A DNA stretch of 64,000 nt. Origin: Agromyces mariniharenae (lineage in GTDB: Bacteria > Actinomycetota > Actinomycetes > Actinomycetales > Microbacteriaceae). Within the stretch, counting starts at the first letter, position 1; every line of letters begins with the position of its first letter. Where the stretch lies: the NCBI RefSeq assembly GCF_008122505.1, contig NZ_VSSB01000002.1:310001-374000 (forward strand), written 5' to 3'. The notes below the pieces were generated by a model. That model searched no databases. It was not told where the DNA came from and was given only the letters and a program-made list of their open reading frames with translations. A program made the translations under genes and the position numbers. Shown here in pieces: positions 43,650 to 52,116 of the stretch.

Positions 43650-44915
43650 TCACACGGCTGACCTGAGCCGCGCCAGTGCCGCCACCTCCGCCTCGTGCAT
43701 CGCCGTCACGAGTTCGCCGACCGCCGGAGGTTCATCGGCCGTGTCGTCGCGAACCCGCTGGAGGGCCCATCGCGCCGAGGCCACCTCCGAGGCATCCGCC
43801 CCACCTGCCACGAGCTCGTCGGTACGGTCGATGAGTGTGCGCAGCTCGTCGCCCGGCGGCAGGGCAGCGTCGACGATCCGGTCCCAGGCGTCGGCGGCCG
43901 AGCGCCAGGCATCCGCACCGAGATCGCGGCCGAGCAGCTCCGTCGCCTCGTCGAGGAAATCCGCGTACAGGCCCCTGAGGTGCGCGCCGTGCGCGGCGCC
44001 CGTGTAGATCGAGGCGCGCAGGCTGCCCACGCCATGGCCGTCGGCGAACACCGTCGGCCAGCCCTTCCGGTTGCGGGTGTCGGTGGTCATCCGCGCCCAC
44101 TTGCGCCACGCCGGCAGCGAGAACGAGTCCGACGTCTCGCCGAGGTGCTCGACCTGCAGTCGCAGGCCTTCCTCGACGGCCGGAACCAGGTCCAGGTCGA
44201 TGCGGTCGGGATCGATCGTGACCAGCCGGTGCCTGTACGAGCCGACCCGTGCCCGCGCCGCCGCGAGCCGCTCGGCCGGAACCGTGATCCGCGCCGCCGA
44301 GCGGTCGTCGATCGCGTATTCGTCGCCGTCGCGTTCGTAGACCACCAGCGGTTCTCCGCCGTAGCCGCTGCGCCACGCCGGCTCGAAGCGGTGCCCGAGG
44401 GTCTCGGTGTCGATCCAGGCGATGGCCGGCAGCCCCTGGTCGAGTTGCGCGTCGAGCGCCGCCGCGGCGCCCTTCGCCCCGCCGGTCTCGTGCACCTCGG
44501 CGTGCAGGCCGAGCCGTTCGGCGGTCCCTCGCACCCACCGGTCGGGGTACTGCCACAGCCGGCGGAAGCCGAGGGTCAGCACCCGTGCGCGGAACGGGAG
44601 CGTATCGAACTCCCACAGGATGTAGCCGGCGCCGAGCCCGCCGCCCACGCCGAGCACCATGGCCTCGGTCAGGGGCTCACCCGTGTGCGGCGCGACCACG
44701 CCGAGGTTGGCCAGCACGTTGGCGAGCGCCGCGGTGTCGCCGTGCACGCCGCCACGCAGCTCCCACGACGAGTTCGGTGACGGTGACGATGACCATGAGG
44801 ATCCGGCGGCGACGACGTGGCGGCGCGCGACGGTGTAGCGCTCCCCGGTCTTGCGCATGCGGTCGCGGACGAGCTGCTTGAGATGCTTGCGAGCGGTCGT
44901 GATCGTGTCCTCCAA
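43650..44915 (-). CDS. BtrH N-terminal/DUF4872 domain protein
   Basis: A 421-residue protein. After ~55 basic residues (ARKHLKQLVRDRMRKTGERYTVARRHV) comes a BtrH-like region: HGDTAALANVLANLGV ... LTEAMVLGVGGGLGAGYILWEF, then DUF4872-like sequence with FADGHGVGSLRASIYTGAAHG. BtrH family members include an acyltransferase of butirosin biosynthesis. The catalytic-type Cys that normally begins the motif is not seen here (GGVHGDTAAL instead). TTG start at 44915 without a clear ribosome-binding site, so the N-terminus is uncertain. No aminoglycoside genes are nearby. Confidence 0.72.
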   Translation of the reverse strand: MEDTITTARKHLKQLVRDRMRKTGERYTVARRHVVAAGSSWSSSPSPNSSWELRGGVHGDTAALANVLANLGVVAPHTGEPLTEAMVLGVGGGLGAGYILWEFDTLPFRARVLTLGFRRLWQYPDRWVRGTAERLGLHAEVHETGGAKGAAAALDAQLDQGLPAIAWIDTETLGHRFEPAWRSGYGGEPLVVYERDGDEYAIDDRSAARITVPAERLAAARARVGSYRHRLVTIDPDRIDLDLVPAVEEGLRLQVEHLGETSDSFSLPAWRKWARMTTDTRNRKGWPTVFADGHGVGSLRASIYTGAAHGAHLRGLYADFLDEATELLGRDLGADAWRSAADAWDRIVDAALPPGDELRTLIDRTDELVAGGADASEVASARWALQRVRDDTADEPPAVGELVTAMHEAEVAALARLRSAV

Positions 44916-45110
44916 CCGGCGTTCGGCCCGGACTCCACGCGACCGAGGCCCGCCGGATACGGGAACGGTGCACTGCTCGCTGGTTCACCGGGGACACGCA
45001 TCCCCTTCGCCCCCGCATCGTCGGCCGGCGTGGACGGCCGATCAGGAGGTCCGGCGCGGAGAACCCGCCGTGGCCCCGACATTACTCCGTTCGGGCGTGT
45101 CGAGCGCAGT

Positions 45111-45134
45111 GGATGCCGCGTCGCCGCGGCATCC
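45111..45134. repeat. hairpin made of two inverted GGATGCCGCG elements
   Basis: GGATGCCGCG (45111-45120) and CGCGGCATCC (45125-45134), loop TCGC. One of several places where the recurrent element is paired head-to-head between genes. Confidence 0.7.
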
Positions 45135-45195
45135 GCTCGGCTTGCTCGACGCGATGACGCGCTCTACCATCGATATGCGCGATATGTGAATGTGA

Positions 45196-45212
45196 TGTTC
45201 GATAATCGAACA
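45196..45212. promoter_or_regulatory. IclR operator upstream of the monooxygenase gene
   Basis: TGTTCGATAATCGAACA, a perfect 17-base palindrome 36 bases before the GTG at 45248. A closely related copy (14 of 17 bases) sits upstream of the iclR-type gene at 47924-47940. Confidence 0.85.
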
Positions 45213-45247
45213 CTGATCGCCGCCACACGATGGAGTGAGGAGAGCCC

Positions 45248-47161
45248 GTGCAGTTCCACCACCACGGCTACGTGTCCGGAGATCCCCGGGTGAAGCCCGC
45301 CGCGGGCGTCGGGTTGGACCGGCCCGAGGAGCTTCCCGACGAGGTCGACGTGCTCATCGTCGGCGCCGGCCCCGCGGGCATGATCGCCGCGGCGCAGCTC
45401 TCGCAGTTCCCCGACGTGATGACGCGCATCGTCGACCGCCGGCCCGGCCGGCTCGAGATCGGGCAGGCCGACGGCATCCAGGCGCGCAGCGTCGAGACGT
45501 TCCAGGCGTTCGGGTTCGCGCAGGAGATCATCGCCGAGGCGTTCTGGCAGACCGAGATGGTGTTCTGGAAGCCCGACCCCGCCGACCCGTCGAACATCGT
45601 GCGGGTCAAGCGCACGCCCGACGACCCCGCCGGCGTCAGCGAGTTCCCCCACCTCCTCGTGAACCAGGCGCGCGTGCTCGACTACTTCGGCGACGTCATG
45701 GCGAAGTCGCCCACGCGAGCCAAGCCCGACTACGGCTACGACTTCGAGCGGCTCGAGGTCGCCGACGCGGCCGACGGCGCCGAGTACCCGGTCACGGTGC
45801 ACCTCGTGCGCACTGCCGGGGAGCAGGCGGGCGAGCCCCGCGTCGTGCGGGCCAAGTACGTCCTGGGCGCCGACGGCGCACGCAGCAAGGTGCGCTCGGC
45901 GATCGGATGCCACATGGCCGGCGACCAGGCCAACCACGCGTGGGGCGTCATGGACGTGCTCGCCGTCACCGACTTCCCCGACATCCGCCTCAAGGCGTCG
46001 ATCCAGTCCGAGGCCGGCAGCATCCTGCTCATCCCGCGCGAGGGCGGCTACCTCTTCCGCATGTACGTCGACCTCGGCGAGGTGCCGCTCGACGACCACC
46101 ACCACGTGCGCCAGACCACGATCGAGCAGGTCATCGCCCGAGCCAACGAGATCCTGCACCCCTACACGCTCGACGTGAAGGACGTCGCGTGGCACAGCGT
46201 CTACGAGGTCGGCCATCGCCTCACCGACCGGTTCGACGACGTCGAGACGGATGCCGCGGGCACCCGCACCCCGCGCGTGTTCATCGCCGGCGACGCCTGC
46301 CACACGCACAGCGCGAAGGCCGGCCAGGGCATGAACGTGTCGATGCAGGACGGCTGGAACCTCGGCTGGAAGCTCGGCCACGTGCTCGAGGGCCGCGCTC
46401 CCGAGGCGCTGCTCGCCACGTACTCCGCCGAGCGCCAGGTGGTGGCGCAGAGCCTCATCGACTTCGACAAGCAATGGTCCTCGATGATGGCGAAGAAGCC
46501 CGAGGAGTTCTCGTCGCCCGACGAGCTCGAGGAGTTCTACGCGGCGACGTTCGAGTTCCCGGCCGGCTTCATGACCCAGTACGCGCCGTCGCTCATCGTG
46601 GGCGCGGGGGAGCACCAGGCGCTCGCCGAGGGCTACCCGATCGGCAAGCGGTTCAAGTCCGCGATGGTCACGCGCGTGTGCGACGGGAACCCGGTGCACC
46701 TCGGCCACCACGCGACGGCCGACGGCCGGTGGCGCATCTACGTGTTCGCCGACGCCGCTCGCGCGGGCGAGGCATCCGCCGTCGCCGACCTCGCCGACTG
46801 GCTGGCGACCGCGCCCGACTCGCCGCTCGCGGCGACGCCCGAGGGCGCCGACCGCGACGCGTGGTTCGACGTGAAGGTCGTCTACCAGCAGGCCTACACC
46901 GACGTCGACCTCGGCGCCGTGCCGCGGGTGTTCCTGCCGGCGAGCGGGCCGTTCCAGCTCACCGACTACGAGAAGGTGTACGCCGCCGACCCGGCCGACG
47001 ACGTCTTCGAGCAGCGCGGCATCGACCGCGCGGGAGCCGTCGTGGTGGTGCGTCCCGACCAGTACGTGGCGAACGTGCTGCCGCTCGCGGCGACCGACGA
47101 GCTCGCGGCGTTCTTCCGGCCGATCCTCTCGGCGAGGCAGGCGCAGCCGGCGAGGGCGTGA
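45248..47161 (+). CDS. FAD-dependent aromatic monooxygenase (3-hydroxybenzoate 4-/phenol 2-monooxygenase type)
   Basis: A 637-residue flavoprotein hydroxylase. N-terminal FAD motif VLIVGAGPAGMIAAAQLS (about residues 35-52), the VLGADGARSKVR motif, the second FAD motif FIAGDACHTHSAKAGQGMNVSMQDGWNLGWKL, and a C-terminal thioredoxin-like domain from about residue 460 are arranged as in phenol hydroxylase. It would ortho-hydroxylate a phenolic acid using NADPH and O2. GTG start with GAGGAG five bases upstream. An IclR operator precedes it and the convergent IclR gene follows, so it is the probable target. Confidence 0.9.
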   Translation: MQFHHHGYVSGDPRVKPAAGVGLDRPEELPDEVDVLIVGAGPAGMIAAAQLSQFPDVMTRIVDRRPGRLEIGQADGIQARSVETFQAFGFAQEIIAEAFWQTEMVFWKPDPADPSNIVRVKRTPDDPAGVSEFPHLLVNQARVLDYFGDVMAKSPTRAKPDYGYDFERLEVADAADGAEYPVTVHLVRTAGEQAGEPRVVRAKYVLGADGARSKVRSAIGCHMAGDQANHAWGVMDVLAVTDFPDIRLKASIQSEAGSILLIPREGGYLFRMYVDLGEVPLDDHHHVRQTTIEQVIARANEILHPYTLDVKDVAWHSVYEVGHRLTDRFDDVETDAAGTRTPRVFIAGDACHTHSAKAGQGMNVSMQDGWNLGWKLGHVLEGRAPEALLATYSAERQVVAQSLIDFDKQWSSMMAKKPEEFSSPDELEEFYAATFEFPAGFMTQYAPSLIVGAGEHQALAEGYPIGKRFKSAMVTRVCDGNPVHLGHHATADGRWRIYVFADAARAGEASAVADLADWLATAPDSPLAATPEGADRDAWFDVKVVYQQAYTDVDLGAVPRVFLPASGPFQLTDYEKVYAADPADDVFEQRGIDRAGAVVVVRPDQYVANVLPLAATDELAAFFRPILSARQAQPARA

Positions 47162-47175
47162 GCTGAGTTCGGTCC

Positions 47176-47895
47176 TCAGGCGCCGAGGGCGCTGCGGATC
47201 GACCGCGACGCCGCAGTGAGCCGCTCGGCGATCTCGGGGTCGGTCCGGCCGCTCGACACGTAGACGACCGCGAGTGCGGCCGGTTGCCCGCTCGGCAGCT
47301 GCAGCGGCACGGCCGTCGACCGCAGGCCGGGGATGACCTCGTCGTGGCTGATCGCGTAGCCCTGCGCGCGGGCCTCCTCGAGCTCGGTCCGGTGCGCGAC
47401 ATCCACGTCGTCGGGCCACTCGGTCAGCGGCGTGAGCGTGCGGATGACCTTGCCCGGAGCGCCGACGCCGATGGAGTGCCGCGTGCCCGGACGCTGCGCG
47501 ACCGACGCGATCGCGTGGCGAGGCTCGACGCTCGTGAGCGTGACGATCTCGTCGCCGTCGAGCACCGCGAGGAAGCACGTCATGCCGAGGTCGTTCGCCG
47601 CGGCGGTGAGCTCGGGCAGCGCCTCCGCCTGCAGGTCGTGCGCGACGCCCGCCGCGAGTGCGGCGAGCCGGGCGCCGAGCGTGATGCGCCCGCGCGCGTC
47701 GCGCACCGTGAGGCGGTGCGCCTCGAGCGTGCGCAGCAGCCGGTAGGCGACCGACCGGTGCACGCCGAGGCGCTGCGCCAGCTCGTCGATCGAGAGCGGC
47801 TCGCGCGCATCGGCGAGGATCTCGAGCACCCGGATGCCGCGCGACAGCGTCTGCGACTGGGTGCCGGGCGTGGACTCGTCGGTGGCGGCGGGCAT
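47176..47895 (-). CDS. IclR-family transcriptional regulator
   Basis: A 239-residue regulator: winged helix (SRGIRVLEILADAREPLSIDELAQRLGVHRSVAYRLLRTLEAHRL, residues 18-62) and an IclR effector domain (GAPGKVI, SHDEVIPGLRSTAVPLQLPSG). AGGAG precedes the ATG at 47895. Its own promoter region has a copy of the operator found before the monooxygenase, implying autoregulation and control of that gene in response to an aromatic acid. Confidence 0.92.
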   Translation of the reverse strand: MPAATDESTPGTQSQTLSRGIRVLEILADAREPLSIDELAQRLGVHRSVAYRLLRTLEAHRLTVRDARGRITLGARLAALAAGVAHDLQAEALPELTAAANDLGMTCFLAVLDGDEIVTLTSVEPRHAIASVAQRPGTRHSIGVGAPGKVIRTLTPLTEWPDDVDVAHRTELEEARAQGYAISHDEVIPGLRSTAVPLQLPSGQPAALAVVYVSSGRTDPEIAERLTAASRSIRSALGA

Positions 47896-47923
47896 GGGCT
47901 CCTGCTTCGGTAGTCGAACGGTG

Positions 47924-47940
47924 TGTTCGATTTTAGAACA
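47924..47940. promoter_or_regulatory. IclR autoregulatory operator
   Basis: TGTTCGATTTTAGAACA, 28 bases upstream of the iclR start, shares TGTTCGAT...GAACA with the perfect palindrome at 45196-45212. Confidence 0.75.
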
Positions 47941-47943
47941 GGG

Positions 47944-48591
47944 CTAGCTGATCACGCCATCGGCAATCAACGCACGCAGCCCGTCCGCGAACTCGACCCG
48001 CCCGCCGTGTGCTGGGTGCCGCACGCGCGGCACCGCCCGGCCGGCCCGCGCGAGCGCCTCGGCGGCGACGTTGCCGACGGCGACGACCGAGCGAATCGGG
48101 AAGATCCGCTCGAGTTCCTGCCACGACCACGTCCAGACTGTGGTCTCGGACGCGGTCGGCTTGCGATTGGTGAGCGGCGCACCCGGCCGATGCGGATGCA
48201 GCGGGCAGGCGCTCCACAGCACGGGCACGAAGTCGAGCTCGACGAGCGTCGACCACATCACGGTCGCGGTCGGCTCGGCCGCGACGGCCGGCAGCGGATC
48301 GGGCAGTTCGTACCCGTTCGCGGTCCCGAGCAGGTCGAACGCCGGGATGCCGCGGGCGAGGATCGCCGTGTTCGTGAACGGCACGCCCGTGATGCGCATG
48401 CCCCGATAGCCGGGCGCCTCGCCGACGAGCAGCGTCGTCGCGCCGCGCTCGGCGAGCTGCTCGAGGTACAGGGTGAGGTTGCGACGCCGCACGCCGTTCG
48501 TCGGATCGGACCGATCGAACATGTTGGCGGCGTTCGGTCCGGCCGCGGCATCCGCGACTCGCTCGACGAAGGCGTCGATCGCGGCGCTCAT
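47944..48591 (-). CDS. uracil-DNA glycosylase superfamily protein
   Basis: A 215-residue protein with the UDG-superfamily water-activating motif TLLVGEAPGYRGMRITGVPFTN (residues ~53-74) and a second motif region in RSVVAVGNVAAEALARAG. It has no FeS-cluster Cys pattern at the N-terminus, so it differs from family 4 enzymes. It would remove uracil or related lesions from DNA. ATG start 48591. Ends four bases from the IclR operator. Confidence 0.85.
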   Translation of the reverse strand: MSAAIDAFVERVADAAAGPNAANMFDRSDPTNGVRRRNLTLYLEQLAERGATTLLVGEAPGYRGMRITGVPFTNTAILARGIPAFDLLGTANGYELPDPLPAVAAEPTATVMWSTLVELDFVPVLWSACPLHPHRPGAPLTNRKPTASETTVWTWSWQELERIFPIRSVVAVGNVAAEALARAGRAVPRVRHPAHGGRVEFADGLRALIADGVIS

Positions 48592-48814
48592 CGGGTCGCC
48601 CGTCGCTTGCGGTCGGCGGAGGCCGGGTGACGCGCGCGCATGTCCTCCACCGTAGACGCCGCGGCGCATGCTTTGCCGCACCGCCGGCCGGCGGAGAACT
48701 CCCCGACTGCAAACGCTGTCAAGGGGTGGCTGAATCGCGCCTCATCGCGCTTCGATGGACTGTCGAACCTTCGACCCCCGACTGCGGGACCCGAACGCGA
48801 ACGGAGACGAACTG

Positions 48815-48994
48815 ATGCACGAACTCACGGAGGGTCACCATACCGACCGGCTCACCAACAGGGCGGCCGGCGGGCTGCTGATCGCCTTCCTCACGGCGGT
48901 GATCCTGGTGCTCACGCTCGCGAACACGATCCCCGCCACCGCCGACGACGCGGACACCGGCGGCCAGCATCACCAGGGCGCTGTGAGCCGCTGA
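48815..48994 (+). CDS. small single-pass membrane protein
   Basis: A 59-residue protein with an N-terminal cytoplasmic part (MHELTEGHHTDRLTNRA), one hydrophobic segment (GGLLIAFLTAVILVLTLANTI) and a short hydrophilic tail. ACGGAGA lies about 9 bases before the ATG. No family recognised; supported by composition and ribosome-binding site only. Confidence 0.5.
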   Translation: MHELTEGHHTDRLTNRAAGGLLIAFLTAVILVLTLANTIPATADDADTGGQHHQGAVSR

Positions 48995-49037
48995 TCCGCC
49001 CGACCCGGCTCGGGCTCCCGTCGTGCGACGTGTCGTC

Positions 49038-49061
49038 GTGCGGAAGGAGGGACTTGAACCC
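49038..49061. repeat. attachment-site repeat (duplicated tRNA-Leu 3' end)
   Basis: 24 bases identical to 52406-52429, which form the acceptor/T-arm 3' end of the intact tRNA-Leu gene (GGGTTCAAGTCCC T-arm on the minus strand). The rest of the tRNA is missing here. This is the classic signature of integration into a tRNA 3' end, making 49038-52429 an island with direct-repeat ends. Confidence 0.85.
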
Positions 49062-49232
49062 GAAACGGTGCCCTGACAACGTGCGACCGAAGTCCGGATT
49101 CGCGGAATTCCGCCTCAGATGAATGCCGGCTCAGTCTCCAGATTGGCCCGTAATCACAACGGTTGCTGCCATTTTGTTGCCACGGGTGTCCGTATTCGCT
49201 CGATGGCATGGTCCGCCGGCGGACGTTCGTAA

Positions 49233-49247
49233 GAGGATCCCTCAGCG
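49233..49247. repeat. junction motif copy A (GAGGATCCCTCAGCG)
   Basis: First of five related motifs lying in gaps between island genes; one G shorter than the GAGGGATCCCTCAGCG copies at 49983 and 50099. Lies between the island end and the tdk stop. Confidence 0.6.
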
Positions 49248-49312
49248 CCACCCGTTGATGAGATCCCGGATAGTGCGCTCGTGGCGCTCTCGTTCGAATC
49301 GGAGTGTACGCA

Positions 49313-49903
49313 TTACGGTGAGCGACGGCCTCGTTCGCCGAAGTGTTGCCTACAGCGAGCCTGATACGACTCGATGCCGCCCACGTGCTCGGCGGTCGCG
49401 ACGCGAGCGTCCGCGACATCGTCGGCGAGGACGCGCTGATGGAACGCGGCGTCCTGCCCGCAGACGGCGCATACGGCTGTGAGCTTCGTCACGTCCTCGG
49501 CGAGCGCCATGAGCGACGGGAGGGGCTCGAAGGGGCGGCCGTCGAACGTCACGCAGAGACCGGCGACGACCACCGACATCCCGGTGAGCGCCAGCCTGCT
49601 CACCGTCGGGACGAGCTCCGGCCCGAAGAACTGGGCTTCGTCGATAGCCAGCATGTCTAGCTCGCGATCGCCGACCAGCTCCACCAGCGACTCGACGTCG
49701 GGCACTGATCGGGACGCGATGCTGAGCCCCGAGTGCGAGGCCACCCGGCCCGCGGCGTGCCGATCGTCAAGCGCGTGGTTGACGACCTCGACGGCGAGTC
49801 CGGCAAGTTGCGCGCGGCGCACCCGCCGCAGCAGCTCCTCGGACTTGCCGGCGAACATCGGCCCGCATACCACCTGGAGCCGGCCATTCGGGTTCCTGGG
49901 CAT
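49313..49903 (-). CDS. tdk: thymidine kinase
   Basis: A 196-residue type II thymidine kinase, salvaging thymidine to dTMP with ATP. P-loop GPMFAGKSEELLRR (residues 14-27), Walker B/catalytic region LAIDEAQFF, the lasso region with VCAVCGQDAAFHQR, and ESYQARCRQ at the end (zinc ligands Cys-Cys-Cys plus a final His or Cys). The tail deviates slightly from the usual CxxC ending. Island-borne; thymidine kinases are frequent on phages and plasmids. Confidence 0.92.
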   Translation of the reverse strand: MPRNPNGRLQVVCGPMFAGKSEELLRRVRRAQLAGLAVEVVNHALDDRHAAGRVASHSGLSIASRSVPDVESLVELVGDRELDMLAIDEAQFFGPELVPTVSRLALTGMSVVVAGLCVTFDGRPFEPLPSLMALAEDVTKLTAVCAVCGQDAAFHQRVLADDVADARVATAEHVGGIESYQARCRQHFGERGRRSP

Positions 49904-49982
49904 GGGTCAGAGCTTAAGTGAGGCCGTCGTCAGTTGGAACAGACAGGATGCCGGCCCGCATCTCGCAATCGATAAGTTCTCT

Positions 49983-49998
49983 GAGGGATCCCTCAGCG
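49983..49998. repeat. junction motif copy B (GAGGGATCCCTCAGCG)
   Basis: Contains the perfect 14-bp palindrome TGAGGGATCCCTCA (49982-49995). Located 79 bases upstream of the tdk start. Confidence 0.75.
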
Positions 49999-50098
49999 AC
50001 AGCTGACTTGGCTCCGCTTCGGAGCTAACAGCGCGCTCAAGCGGCCGGCCCTCGTCGTTCGCGCATCTCAGGCTGTTGATGGTGCAATCCCTCCCTTT

Positions 50099-50114
50099 GA
50101 GGGATCCCTCAGCG
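50099..50114. repeat. junction motif copy C (GAGGGATCCCTCAGCG)
   Basis: Identical 16 bases to copy B, with the same 14-bp palindrome (50098-50111), just past the stop of the 168-aa hypothetical gene. A degenerate copy D (CAGGATCCCTAAGTG, 50684-50698) lies between that gene and the lipoprotein gene. Confidence 0.75.
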
Positions 50115-50138
50115 GGATCGCAGGAGGTGGGTCATGAC

Positions 50139-50645
50139 CTACACACAGATCCAGCAGTACAGCTGGGATCCGGTTGATCGCGCCGTCCGCGCGAGCTCGC
50201 GGAGTTCGCCGAGCATGCCTCCGAGCGAACCCGGATCTGCCTGGCCCCAGAACTCTTCAGTCTCCGCCCACGCCACAGCAGCCTGCTCGAGTCGAGCCGC
50301 CGAGCGGTCGGCGAGGAGATCGCCTACTGCGGGCGGCAACGCCAGCACCAAGCCCTCACCACCGTCGCGCGCCGCGATGAGTCGTCCCCAGCCAGGTTCC
50401 CCACTTATCTCGTCGTAGTCACGCTCGGCCAGGATGGCCGTCAGCGTTCCTGCCTGCATCACCGGATCAAATCCGCCTTCGACGGACGGGAACCCGTTGC
50501 TAGCGACGGCGCTGTCGGTCTCCGCCGAAACATGCCGAGGAGACCGCTCTTCGGTAGGGGCCCGGGCTGGCCCTCCAGGCCAGTCGATGGTCGCCGCAGC
50601 TGCCTCGTCGTCGGGTGCGGCAAAGTAGGTGAAGGTTACGGACAC
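50139..50645 (-). CDS. conserved hypothetical protein ending in CWICV
   Basis: A 168-residue soluble protein: MSVTFTYFAAPDDEAAAATIDWPGGP at the start and ELRELARTARSTGSQLYCWICV at the end, with AETEEFWGQADPGSLGGML before it. Proteins with this YFAAPxDEAAAATI start and LYCWxCV end occur in other actinobacteria, but I know of no assigned function. The C-terminal Cys pair is noteworthy. Carried on the tRNA-Leu island. Confidence 0.75.
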   Translation of the reverse strand: MSVTFTYFAAPDDEAAAATIDWPGGPARAPTEERSPRHVSAETDSAVASNGFPSVEGGFDPVMQAGTLTAILAERDYDEISGEPGWGRLIAARDGGEGLVLALPPAVGDLLADRSAARLEQAAVAWAETEEFWGQADPGSLGGMLGELRELARTARSTGSQLYCWICV

Positions 50646-50728
50646 GCACCGAGGCTATATGTGGCGAGCACAGGAGGACTACGCAGGATCCCTAAGTGAA
50701 GATGGGGCGTCCCCTGCCGGGTGAAGGG

Positions 50729-51205
50729 TCAGTCTCGTCCAATTCGCTCGGTGAACTCCTCGGCGCTCAACTCCGGAGGCAGCGCCAGAAGGAAGTGCTC
50801 GCCTTCAAGCGGTTCGGCAACGGCCACCGCAGAAAGCACCTCGCCCCCGACCTTGATCACCAGGCGAGCGTCGTCCCCAGCTTGCGCGGCTTCCGTCGTG
50901 GCGGACTCGAGGATTGCCGCGCCCTCGCTCGTGAGCGTGACGTCGACAGCGTTGCCCGCCTCATCGCCGGCGACCGCAACGGACTCGACTTCAGCCCGCG
51001 AGAAACCTGCATCCGGCACTATCACGTATTCGCCATTCACGTCGACGCACTCAGGCGCGGAATTTGCAGCGCATGTCTCAGACACGGCGAGCTCGATGGC
51101 CCCCGCCGTCGCGCCCGGATCTGCCGCTCCTGCCCCGCTTGCGCAGCCGCTGAGAAAGAGCAGCGCTACTCCGACACCGCTGACCTTGCCGACAAGAGAC
51201 CTCAC
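50729..51205 (-). CDS. lipoprotein with SecDF P1-head-like domain
   Basis: A 158-residue protein with a lipoprotein signal peptide (SLVGKVSGVGVALLFLSGC, lipobox LSGC, Cys at about residue 21). The mature part VDVTLTSEGAAILESATTEAAQAGDDARLVIKVGGEVLSAVAVAEPLEGEHFLLALPP resembles the P1-head subdomain of SecDF. GTG start at 51205 with AGGAGG nine bases upstream; the frame continues further up without signal-peptide logic. Surface-anchored, function unknown. Confidence 0.78.
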   Translation of the reverse strand: MRSLVGKVSGVGVALLFLSGCASGAGAADPGATAGAIELAVSETCAANSAPECVDVNGEYVIVPDAGFSRAEVESVAVAGDEAGNAVDVTLTSEGAAILESATTEAAQAGDDARLVIKVGGEVLSAVAVAEPLEGEHFLLALPPELSAEEFTERIGRD

Positions 51206-51511
51206 AGTCGACGCCTCCTCATTGAGCACCTGTGCGAGCGCAAGTGCGCGCGAACCCATCACGCTACCGGTCGAAGGCTCGAGACCGCGGCCCAACAGCG
51301 ATGCATGTGAGAGGAACTTGGCATCCCCTCCCGCCCGATAGCCGGTCTGTTTGCGGACGTCCGGTGACTGACCCGTGGACCATTGGATCCGGAGCAACTG
51401 GTACAACCGTGTCGGGTGGCAACCTCAGTGGGAGCCTGTCGAATTGAGCCGCCGCAGTTCGTAGCACCAGTGAAGCCGCTAACTGGAGGCGGCTGCGAGA
51501 GGACGAATGAC
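51206..51511. other. 306-base divergent spacer, no gene seen
   Basis: Between the lipoprotein start and the DHFR-like gene. It probably holds both promoters. I see no repeat or hairpin of note. Confidence 0.5.
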
Positions 51512-52114
51512 ATGACCACCACTCTGACTGTCGATTACTTCATGAGCCTCGACGGCTACGGCTCGGCCGAGGGCTGGCCGGGATACTGGGGCAAGGAAGG
51601 TCCCCAGCTGCGGCAAGACCGCGTGGACACCTTCGAGCGGGACCAGGTCTTGGTCCTCGGCGCGACGACGTTCCGCGAGTTTGCGAAGTTTGTGAAGCTG
51701 TTCGATGAGCCGTACTACGACCGCCTGAACGAGATGCCGAAGCTCGTGTTCTCGAGCACGCTCGACCCGAAGGATCCGGGCTGGGAGAACTCGACGGTGC
51801 TCGCCGAGGACGCGGTCGCCGCGATCAGACGCCTGAAGGAGACCACGGACGTCCCGCTGCGGTCGCACGGCAGCATCTCGCTGAATCGCGCACTGCTCGC
51901 GGCCGGCGTCGTTGACCGGCTCGAGGTGATGGTGTTCCCCGCCATCACCGGCAAGGCCGGATACGCCGCCCTCTTTCAAGACGGGGCCGAGTTCGACCTC
52001 GACCTGGTCGACACGACAGTGCTCGACGGTCGCACCTTGAAGCTCGTGTACGAGCCGACCCTGCATACCGCGGTCCCCGAGGACGTGGGCCCGACGCGCC
52101 GCACCGCCGAGTAA
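51512..52114 (+). CDS. dihydrofolate reductase/RibD C-terminal-like reductase
   Basis: A 200-residue protein of the DHFR-like fold (RibD_C): TLTVDYFMSLDGYGSAEGWPGYWG at the N-terminus, VLGATTFREFAKF in the cofactor region, and LRSHGSISLNRALLAAGVVDRLEVMVFPAITGKAG. It is a probable NADPH-dependent reductase of an unknown small molecule rather than folate DHFR. GAGAGGA precedes the ATG. Last intact gene of the island before the integrase remnant. Confidence 0.85.
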   Translation: MTTTLTVDYFMSLDGYGSAEGWPGYWGKEGPQLRQDRVDTFERDQVLVLGATTFREFAKFVKLFDEPYYDRLNEMPKLVFSSTLDPKDPGWENSTVLAEDAVAAIRRLKETTDVPLRSHGSISLNRALLAAGVVDRLEVMVFPAITGKAGYAALFQDGAEFDLDLVDTTVLDGRTLKLVYEPTLHTAVPEDVGPTRRTAE

Positions 52115-52116
52115 GC

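Larger units (their letters stand above)
44916..45247. other. 332-base divergent intergenic region
   Basis: No gene found. It contains a 10-bp-stem hairpin (GGATGCCGCG-TCGC-CGCGGCATCC, 45111-45134) and the IclR operator at 45196-45212, followed by the ribosome-binding site (GAGGAG) of the monooxygenase gene. Confidence 0.7.
48995..49312. other. 318-base region holding the distal island boundary
   Basis: No gene found. It contains the duplicated tRNA-Leu 3' end (49038-49061), an AT-rich stretch around 49150-49190 (TTGCTGCCATTTTGTTGCCAC) that resembles sequence near the integrase remnant at 52314 (TTGTTGCCATTCCGTTGTCAC), and the first GAGGATCCCTCAGCG copy (49233-49247). Confidence 0.6.

Noticed and set aside
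49038..49061. Second tRNA gene
   Set aside because: Only the T-arm and acceptor 3' strand are present; no anticodon arm follows, so it is an attachment repeat.
48640..49122. 160-codon plus-strand frame containing GRRDLNP
   Set aside because: The peptide is the translation of a tRNA 3' end, a well-known false ORF beside tRNA genes; the upstream part is out-of-frame shadow.
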